Below are positions 1 through 4,999 of a stretch of DNA of 6,957 bases, one piece after another; position 1 is the first letter of the stretch, and every line of letters begins with the position of its first letter. A program made the position numbers and the translations under genes. The DNA comes from Pirellulaceae bacterium (GTDB lineage: Bacteria; Planctomycetota; Planctomycetia; Pirellulales; Pirellulaceae), in NCBI GenBank assembly GCA_013002105.1, contig JABDKS010000514.1:1-6957 (forward strand), in the 5' to 3' direction. The notes beneath the pieces are model-generated. The model saw nothing but the letters and a program-made list of their open reading frames with translations, was not told where the DNA came from and made no database searches.

Positions 1-1395
1 TTCCAGTGTTTCGGGACCTTGATCGCCTGTTTCGTCAATCCATTGATTCAGTCTCGAGCGGTGTTGAGACAATGCACTGGCGTGTTCCGGATCGTCAGCC
101 AAGTTATTGGTCTGCCACCGATCGACACCGTACAGGTACAGCTCCTCTGGTGGCCGGGTTGGTGAGAAGAGTAACTGCTGCGATAGTTCGCTTAGCTTAC
201 CCAAATTTTGGAGTTCGCGAAGACGCTGAAGGATCAGTTTGCTGTCTTTGTAATCGCTGGGCATTAGCAGCGGGCGCTGGGGATAAAAATTCTTGATGTA
301 CAGATAGCGGTCCGTGCGTACCGATCGGATGCGGTCCGCTGCCTCGCCGCAGCGATCACGCGCAGCGTACACAGCCTGCTTGGGCATGTATTCACTCGCC
401 AAGATGTCGTCGCCCTGCATTTTCGCGGGAACCTCGATGCCGGCGGCCGCCAATGACAACGCCGCGACATCGATGTGCTCGATCAAATCGGTGCGCGTGT
501 TTCCACGCTCGACTCCCGGACCCCGGATCACCAGCGGTATATGGGTCCCTTCGTCATACAAAAATTGCTTTCCGCGAGCGTGACTAATGCCATGATCGGT
601 AAAGAAGACGATCAATGTATTGTCCAACAAGCCTTCTTGCTCCAGCCGATCGACAACACGGCCAACATGCAGGTCCGTCAATCGCACGTTATCCAAATAG
701 GTCGACCAATCGCGCAGTAGGATGGGGTCGCGAGGATAATAGGGCGGCAATTGCACAGTCTGTGGATCGGTAGCTTGACCAAAATCGGCAACCGCCCGTG
801 TCACAGTGGCTGCGTATTTGCTCTCGGAGGCGCCGCGAATTTTGCCGCCGTGCAATTGCACCTGCATAAAGAAGGGTTGATCCTTGGAACGCCCAGCCCA
901 ATCGTGGCTGTCGTACATCGCCCTGTCCCAATCGAAGTTGTAATCGGTCTTGCCAAGCTTTTCGACCTGAGTTGGATTACCACTTGAATCGAAACCCGGC
1001 AGTCCACTGCCATTGCATGTCCAGTATCCGGCTTCTTGAAAGTACTCCGGAACCGGCCGCACGCCGTCGGGCAATTCGATGCGGTGCACTCCGCGACCGC
1101 TGCGGTGATGATGGACACCGATCGAGGTCTGATACATTCCCGTGATCATGGCGGATCGAAACGTCGAACAAACAGGCGATGTTGCGTACGCACGTGTGAA
1201 TCGCAAACCCTCACGGGCCAGTCGATCCACATGCGGCGTCTCGATGGTCGTTTCGCCGTAGCACGAAAAGTTTGCCGACATGTCGTCGATCACGATCCAC
1301 AGAACATTCGGACGATTGGCCCCATCCGCCGGAACGACCGCGAACCCTATTCCGAGCAGTGCGACGGCGAGGACAAACCGGTAGTTCTTTATCAT
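1..1395 (-). CDS. Secreted type I sulfatase, 3' end cut off by window edge
   Basis: A sulfatase of the alkaline-phosphatase superfamily, expected to hydrolyse sulfate esters, probably on a polysaccharide, outside the cytoplasm. The frame is open for 465 codons from the ATG to the left edge with no stop. Residues 1-25 form a signal peptide: a basic N-terminus, a hydrophobic core and possible cleavage near A-D-G/A. The mature part opens with RPNVLWIVIDDM; D37 and D38 are the expected metal ligands. The active-site motif is C76-S-T-F-R80, followed by SAMITGMY; C76 would become formylglycine. HHH at 95-97 and TDHG at 266-269, followed by K276, supply further expected metal- and sulfate-binding residues. 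Aligned to the 492-residue paralogue at 2392-3870, about 35-40 C-terminal residues are missing. No strong Shine-Dalgarno precedes the ATG; the start was chosen from the signal peptide and the paralogue. An in-frame TTG five codons upstream is an alternative. The family is certain; the substrate is unknown. Confidence 0.93.
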   Translation of the reverse strand, partial: MIKNYRFVLAVALLGIGFAVVPADGANRPNVLWIVIDDMSANFSCYGETTIETPHVDRLAREGLRFTRAYATSPVCSTFRSAMITGMYQTSIGVHHHRSGRGVHRIELPDGVRPVPEYFQEAGYWTCNGSGLPGFDSSGNPTQVEKLGKTDYNFDWDRAMYDSHDWAGRSKDQPFFMQVQLHGGKIRGASESKYAATVTRAVADFGQATDPQTVQLPPYYPRDPILLRDWSTYLDNVRLTDLHVGRVVDRLEQEGLLDNTLIVFFTDHGISHARGKQFLYDEGTHIPLVIRGPGVERGNTRTDLIEHIDVAALSLAAAGIEVPAKMQGDDILASEYMPKQAVYAARDRCGEAADRIRSVRTDRYLYIKNFYPQRPLLMPSDYKDSKLILQRLRELQNLGKLSELSQQLLFSPTRPPEELYLYGVDRWQTNNLADDPEHASALSQHRSRLNQWIDETGDQGPETLE

Positions 1396-1673
1396 GGCGC
1401 TTTTACTCAATCTCGGGTCGTGCTGGCGGGTTTGCCAACTGTAAATGTCGCGTTGTCGATCGACTCGACCAGGTACCCCTGCAAATCGATCGAACCTTTC
1501 AGATAGCGGAGCAAATTCTAGTTTACCGGGTTCCAGCGTGCTCAGGTTTTCAGCATGCTCAGCGAGGGCTCACGCTCCATCGCATGATCTCATTGGTGAC
1601 CGCCGCTTGCCAAACGGGTATGACCACTCTTTCGATGCGATAGCCGATCATGCTGTTTCGGCCGATGGGATCG
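1396..1673. other. Spacer between DUF456 gene and sulfatase 1
   Basis: This 278-bp gap holds no convincing gene; its open frames give arginine- and serine-rich translations without family features. It must contain the promoter of the downstream sulfatase unless that gene is read through from the DUF456 gene. It holds a 12-bp direct repeat at 1534-1562 (listed separately), a perfect 10-bp palindrome GTCGATCGAC at 1455-1464, and an 8-bp inverted repeat GCATGATC/GATCATGC at 1582-1589 and 1646-1653. The last could form a 3' structure behind the DUF456 gene, but its long loop makes this weak. Confidence 0.5.
1534..1562. repeat. Imperfect 12-bp tandem direct repeat upstream of sulfatase 1
   Basis: CAGCGTGCTCAG at 1534-1545 and CAGCATGCTCAG at 1551-1562 differ at one base and repeat with a 17-bp period. 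The second copy contains the perfect 8-bp palindrome AGCATGCT. The pair lies about 140-165 bp upstream of the sulfatase start. It could be a pair of regulator half-sites, but this is inference from position alone and the repeat is short enough to arise by chance. Confidence 0.3.
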
Positions 1674-2195
1674 TCAGTTCCAGGCGTCGATCACGATGAC
1701 CAAAAAAATCGCAATTCCAATCAGCAGTTTTGCAATTGTTCCAAGAAGACGGCCTTTCATAGCCGCTTCGCCAATCTTGTGACCGACTCTTTTCTCAGTG
1801 CCGGCGGAAATCTCACCAGCAAACGCGCCCGCGTAGGCTCCGATCGCACCTCCTGCAATCGCTCCGATGACGGTGCCAATGATTGGGACGGGAACCAAAA
1901 ACGAACCAACGATGCTGCCGACAATGGTTGCGATTAACGACAAGATCATCGACCGTCGCTTTGCCCCCAGTTTTGCGGCACCGGCCGCACCGGCGGCCGT
2001 TTCGACGATTTCACCGACAACCGCCAACGCGGTGGCGATTCCCACGCCAATCCAAGTCAATCCGGAATCGGGTACAAGCCAAGCGAAGATTGCGCCGCAG
2101 ACAATCATTGCCCAGTTCCCAGGTAGAGCCAGCAACGTGCCAACTAAACCGGCCGCGCAAAGCGTAACGAGCAGCGTGTACCAGACGTAGTACAT
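1674..2195 (-). CDS. DUF456 family integral membrane protein with glycine zipper
   Basis: A 173-residue, very hydrophobic protein that fits DUF456, a family of small bacterial inner-membrane proteins of unknown function. Residues 7-40 form a helical hairpin around the turn LPGNW (24-28), and 46-68 form a further membrane segment. A short basic stretch, AKLGAKRRS (74-82), follows, as is usual in the family. Residues 83-125 are rich in GxxxG-type spacing (IVGSIVGSF, IIGTVIGAIAGGAIGAYAG), a glycine zipper suggesting tight helix packing or oligomerisation. A last membrane helix lies at about 150-170. The length is normal for the family. The ATG lacks a clear Shine-Dalgarno, but the frame starts directly with the first helix, so the start is reasonable. 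It lies in the same direction as both sulfatases, 196 bp behind one and 278 bp before the other, so co-transcription is possible but not shown. No functional link to sulfate-ester breakdown is known to me. Confidence 0.85.
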   Translation of the reverse strand: MYYVWYTLLVTLCAAGLVGTLLALPGNWAMIVCGAIFAWLVPDSGLTWIGVGIATALAVVGEIVETAAGAAGAAKLGAKRRSMILSLIATIVGSIVGSFLVPVPIIGTVIGAIAGGAIGAYAGAFAGEISAGTEKRVGHKIGEAAMKGRLLGTIAKLLIGIAIFLVIVIDAWN

Positions 2196-2391
2196 GGTTG
2201 TCTATTATCTATCCATAAAAACGAGCGAGGCCAACAAATCGTTCGACTCACTTGTGGCTCGAACTACTTGCCTCTGCATCCAAAAACATGTTCGACAATC
2301 GCAAGTGGATACTTTGAAATCAAGCTGGACCCAATTAGTCAGTTGTGGTCCTTCGTTGCAAACGTGAATCTCTTTGCAAAGATCCAGCTTC
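2196..2391. other. Spacer between sulfatase 2 and DUF456 gene
   Basis: This 196-bp gap contains no credible gene. The half nearest the sulfatase stop carries inverted repeats (see 2322-2390). The half nearest the DUF456 start is AT-richer on the minus strand, with a TAGATAAT stretch about 10-20 bp before the ATG that could be part of a promoter, although no matching -35 box sits at the usual distance. A 9-bp motif ATCGTTCGA at 2238-2246 recurs inside the palindrome upstream of sulfatase 2. Confidence 0.45.
2322..2390 (-). terminator. Inverted repeat just behind the sulfatase 2 stop
   Basis: AAGCTGGA at 2322-2329 is perfectly complementary to TCCAGCTT at 2383-2390, ending one base from the sulfatase stop codon. 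The 53-base loop contains a perfect 10-bp palindrome CTTTGCAAAG at 2372-2381. The arrangement could fold into a branched 3' structure that ends or stabilises the sulfatase mRNA. There is no U-tract, so it is not a classic intrinsic terminator, and the long loop keeps confidence low. Confidence 0.3.
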
Positions 2392-3870
2392 CTACTTGCC
2401 CTCGGACGCCCACTTTTTCATCAGCGCGATGTTGTCTTCGATCTTTTTGACGTGTGCGGGATCGGTTTTCCTGGCCTTTAATGTGTCGACGTAGACTTTC
2501 ATGTCGCTGTTGAACATTTTTGCGGACTCGGGTGTTCGTCCTTTGTCATCGGTTTCGACCATCCACGTTTCAAGTCGGTCTCGCATCCGTTGCAATTCGC
2601 CGGCGAATTCTGGATTGGCCGCTAAATTCTGTATCTCGTGCGGATCTTGATGAACATCGTACAGTTCCTCTGCTGGCCGGACGTCGGCCATCAACGCAAG
2701 CTGGATTTCGTCTAATTGTCCTTTACTATGAGCCTCACGCAATGCGATCAAAATGGCTTTGGCGTCTTTGTAAGCACACGGTTGCAGATACGGACGGTTG
2801 GGCAGAAAGTTGCGTATGTATTTGAAACTTTTTGTGCGTACCGAACGAATATGATCCACGGTTTCGTCACAGCGATCGCGTGCGGCAAAGACGGCCTCGC
2901 GCGGCGTGTAATCATCGGCCAGAATGTCCCGGGCATGCATGGATTCTGGAATCGGGATCCCAGCAGCGGCAAGCGACAAAGCTGCGATGTCAATGTGTTC
3001 GACGACGTCCTCGCGAACGGTTGCCGACGCGATGTTTGGGCCGGCAATCACCAGTGGTACATGCAGGCCTTCGTCGTACAAAAACTGTTTGCCGCGCGCG
3101 TGACTGATGCCATGGTCGGTCATAAAGAGCACCACGGTGTTATCCAGCACTCCTTCCTCTTTCAAACGTGCTAGAACGTCACCGACCATCGCATCGGTCA
3201 TCCGCACCGAATCCAGGTAGGAGGCCCAATCGCGAACGATGTCCCGATGGTCGGGGTAGTAGGGCGGTAGCTTGACCGCGTCGACCGACGTGCGATTGCC
3301 AAACCGTTTCTCGGCAGCACTTTGGATTTTTTCCCAACCGGTGGCATCCTTTCCACGTAGCTTTCCACCTTGTGTTTGAATCTGCGCAAAGAACGGCTGA
3401 CCCGGTTCTCGATCACTCCAGTCATTGCTGTCGTAGATCGATTCGTCCCACTGAAAGTTGTAGTCCGTCTTGCCAAGTCTGCCGTTCATCGGCCATCCGG
3501 TGATGGATGTGTGGTAGCCAGCGTCCTGAAACAGTTGGGGGACCAATTGCACGCCCGCGGGCAATTGGATTTTCTCAGTCCCCCGTCCACTGCGATGGTG
3601 ATGCGCACCGATGCTAGATTGATACATGCCAGTGATGAATGCAGAGCGACAAGTCGAACAGACCGGTGCGGTCACGTAAGCATTGGTGAATTTGATCCCC
3701 CGAGCGGCCAACAGGTCTACATTCGGCGTCTGTACAGCGGTTTCGCCGTAGCATGAAAAGTTTGCCGACATGTCGTCCGGGATGATCCAGACAATGTTGG
3801 GTCGTTCAACCGCCGCGACGACCGACGCAGTGAGCATACAGCATGCAAGTATTAGAGTTCGTAGTACCAT
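2392..3870 (-). CDS. Secreted type I sulfatase, complete paralogue
   Basis: A 492-residue sulfatase expected to cleave sulfate esters in the periplasm or outside the cell. Residues 1-20 (MVLRTLILACCML..SVVAA) form a signal peptide; LILAC could be read as a lipobox, but it sits too close to the N-terminus to be convincing. The mature part starts ERPNIVWIIPDDM, with metal ligands D32 and D33. The active-site motif is C71-S-T-C-R75, followed by SAFITGMY; C71 is the expected formylglycine precursor. HHH at 90-92 and TDHG at 251-254, with K261, complete the visible active-site set. The C-terminal domain ends in a charged helix (KKIEDNIALMKKWA). The frame stays open 54 codons further upstream to a TTG, but that extension lacks any ATG or family similarity, and the ATG at 3870 gives a signal peptide aligned with the paralogue at 1-1395. 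Over the first 75 mature residues the two are roughly three-quarters identical by eye. The next gene upstream (4171) is divergent. Confidence 0.95.
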   Translation of the reverse strand: MVLRTLILACCMLTASVVAAVERPNIVWIIPDDMSANFSCYGETAVQTPNVDLLAARGIKFTNAYVTAPVCSTCRSAFITGMYQSSIGAHHHRSGRGTEKIQLPAGVQLVPQLFQDAGYHTSITGWPMNGRLGKTDYNFQWDESIYDSNDWSDREPGQPFFAQIQTQGGKLRGKDATGWEKIQSAAEKRFGNRTSVDAVKLPPYYPDHRDIVRDWASYLDSVRMTDAMVGDVLARLKEEGVLDNTVVLFMTDHGISHARGKQFLYDEGLHVPLVIAGPNIASATVREDVVEHIDIAALSLAAAGIPIPESMHARDILADDYTPREAVFAARDRCDETVDHIRSVRTKSFKYIRNFLPNRPYLQPCAYKDAKAILIALREAHSKGQLDEIQLALMADVRPAEELYDVHQDPHEIQNLAANPEFAGELQRMRDRLETWMVETDDKGRTPESAKMFNSDMKVYVDTLKARKTDPAHVKKIEDNIALMKKWASEGK

Positions 3871-3921
3871 CGGTTCGTGTCGTGGGTGAAAAACGTGTGT
3901 TGACTGGTCGCCGTATGATAG

Positions 3922-3935
3922 ATCGTTCGAACGAT
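3922..3935. promoter_or_regulatory. Perfect 14-bp palindrome, possible operator
   Basis: ATCGTTCGAACGAT reads the same on both strands without a mismatch or spacer. Its centre is about 58 bp upstream of the sulfatase start and about 242 bp upstream of the DUF1080 start, a fitting place for a dimeric repressor or activator. In random sequence about 0.4 perfect 14-bp palindromes are expected in a window this size, so the location counts for more than the sequence. The binding protein is unknown. Confidence 0.35.
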
Positions 3936-4052
3936 AATCACCAGCAGTTCGATAGGATGGCAAGATGCTCGTCCGCAACCCGACGACTCGACCGGTTGGA
4001 GTTCCCGACCCTGGACATGAGGAACCGAACAATTATTTGGTCGCCTCAGTTT

Positions 4053-4068
4053 TGATCGTGATCGATCA
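4053..4068. promoter_or_regulatory. Inverted repeat TGATCG-N4-CGATCA, possible operator
   Basis: Two perfect 6-bp arms are separated by TGAT in the divergent spacer, about 103 bp upstream of the DUF1080 start. The size and spacing suit a helix-turn-helix dimer site. GATC- and TCGA-rich words are common in this DNA, so chance remains a real explanation. Confidence 0.25.
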
Positions 4069-4170
4069 GCTGCATTCAAATCTGATTGAGGTAGAATATC
4101 CGAGACAGCTGATTGCTGAATTCGACAAAGATGTTCGATCGACGTTGCAAATCAACCCCCGAGAAACTCA

Positions 4171-4935
4171 ATGCCACCGCGATTCAAGACTCTCGTTACC
4201 CAATCCCTTTGTTTCTCTTTTCTGCTTAGCTGTCACGCCGTGTCAGCACAGTCGGTCGATCCAAGTCAAAAGGAATGGCATGCAAAGTACAAGACGCAAG
4301 CCAATGCGCCGAAGCCTGAAGAGATGCTGTTGAATACGGATGTCGAACCGGATCTGTCGAAAGGTTTTAAAGATCTTTTCAATGGAAAAGACCTGAGCGG
4401 TTGGACACCCAAGGGAGGCACGTGCAAATTTGAGGCAAGCGATGGTTGCATCATTGCAACCTGCGTCAAAGGCTCCGACAGCACGTATCTTTCGACGGAC
4501 AAGGACGATTACACAGATTTTGTATTTACGTGTGATATGAAGTGGGAGGTCGACTGCAACACCGGCGTGATGTTCCGGGCCCAATTGAAGTCCGACGAGA
4601 AAAAATCGGAGATTGTTTTCGGGCCGCAAGCGGAAATGGAGGGCTGGGAACGGGATCGCGGTTGGTCAGGAGGTATTTATGGCCAGAGCTGCGGTGGATA
4701 TTTCTATCCGCTCTGGCTGACCGAACACGCGGAAGTCCGCGGTGCGTTGAAACATGATTGGAATCGCATCACGGTTTACGCCAAGGGCAACGTCGTGAAG
4801 ACCTGGGTCAACGGGATTCCGGCTGCCCATTGGGTCGACGACGGGACCTACTCCAAGGGATTCTTCGGTCTACAAATGCACAAGGGTGCCGCGGGCAAAG
4901 TCCGCTTTAAGAACCTTCGCGTGAAAGAACTGTAA
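4171..4935 (+). CDS. Secreted DUF1080 (3-keto-disaccharide hydrolase family) protein
   Basis: A 254-residue exported protein with one DUF1080 domain, a laminin-G/concanavalin-like beta-sandwich common in planctomycetes and Bacteroidetes; some members act on 3-keto-glycosides. Residues 1-26 are a signal peptide ending AVSA/QS, a good signal peptidase I site. C21 in FLLSC is a poorer lipobox candidate, so a lipoprotein is possible. After a linker (27-64), the domain opens with the hallmark FKDLFNGKDLSGW (66-78). It continues with NTGVMFRAQ (130-138), GPQAEMEG (151-158) and GGIYG (167-171). WNRITVYAKGN with TWVNG (197-215) follows, and it ends with GFFGLQMHKG..VRFKNLRVKEL (230-254). This covers the whole family domain, with no truncation. 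The start is the first ATG giving a signal peptide, preceded only by weak GAGAAA. It is divergent from sulfatase 2, suggesting a shared control region and a possible role on sugars freed from sulfated glycans. The substrate is not readable. Confidence 0.92.
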   Translation: MPPRFKTLVTQSLCFSFLLSCHAVSAQSVDPSQKEWHAKYKTQANAPKPEEMLLNTDVEPDLSKGFKDLFNGKDLSGWTPKGGTCKFEASDGCIIATCVKGSDSTYLSTDKDDYTDFVFTCDMKWEVDCNTGVMFRAQLKSDEKKSEIVFGPQAEMEGWERDRGWSGGIYGQSCGGYFYPLWLTEHAEVRGALKHDWNRITVYAKGNVVKTWVNGIPAAHWVDDGTYSKGFFGLQMHKGAAGKVRFKNLRVKEL

Positions 4936-4963
4936 GCCGTCGCATCGTTGATCAAGCCAGAGC

Positions 4964-4999
4964 GTCGACGTTCTAGCAGTCTGCTGGCAGAACGTTGAC
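4964..4999. terminator. Strong hairpin at convergent gene ends, likely bidirectional terminator
   Basis: The left arm 4964-4974 pairs with 4989-4999 over 11 positions, ten Watson-Crick and one G-U. After a three-base bulge (4986-4988) the stem continues with AGCA/TGCT (4975-4978 and 4982-4985) around a three-base loop. The total is 15 base pairs. It starts 29 bp behind the DUF1080 stop and covers the stop and last eight codons of the convergent 583-residue gene, so it could end or protect both transcripts. There is no U-tract on either side, so a factor-dependent or processing role is as likely as intrinsic termination. Confidence 0.5.

Larger units (their letters stand above)
3871..4170. other. 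Divergent promoter region between sulfatase 2 and DUF1080 gene
   Basis: This 300-bp spacer lies between two divergent starts, so it should hold promoters for both genes. No reading frame here looks like a gene. Visible elements are a perfect 14-bp palindrome at 3922-3935 and a 6-4-6 inverted repeat at 4053-4068, both listed separately. A TAGAAT at 4092-4097 resembles a sigma-70 -10 box for the plus-strand gene, but it has no good -35 partner, so I do not call it a promoter. The DUF1080 start is preceded only by a weak purine stretch (GAGAAA, 4161-4166). Confidence 0.55.

Noticed and set aside
1867..2190. Plus-strand open frames opposite the DUF456 gene, including a strongly arginine-rich one
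   Set aside because: The opposite strand encodes a clear membrane protein family; the plus-strand translations are low-complexity Pro/Ala/Thr or Arg/Pro runs that arise from reading alanine- and glycine-rich codons backwards.
3900..3919. TTGACT and TATGAT resembling -35 and -10 boxes
   Set aside because: They are only 8 bp apart, far from the 16-18 bp needed for a sigma-70 promoter.
3871..4032. 54-codon N-terminal extension of sulfatase 2 starting at a TTG
   Set aside because: It contains no ATG, has no similarity to the paralogue, and would bury the clear signal peptide that begins at the ATG at 3870.
3965..4333. Plus-strand open frame overlapping the DUF1080 start
   Set aside because: It overlaps the well-supported DUF1080 gene in another frame and its translation has no family features or signal peptide.
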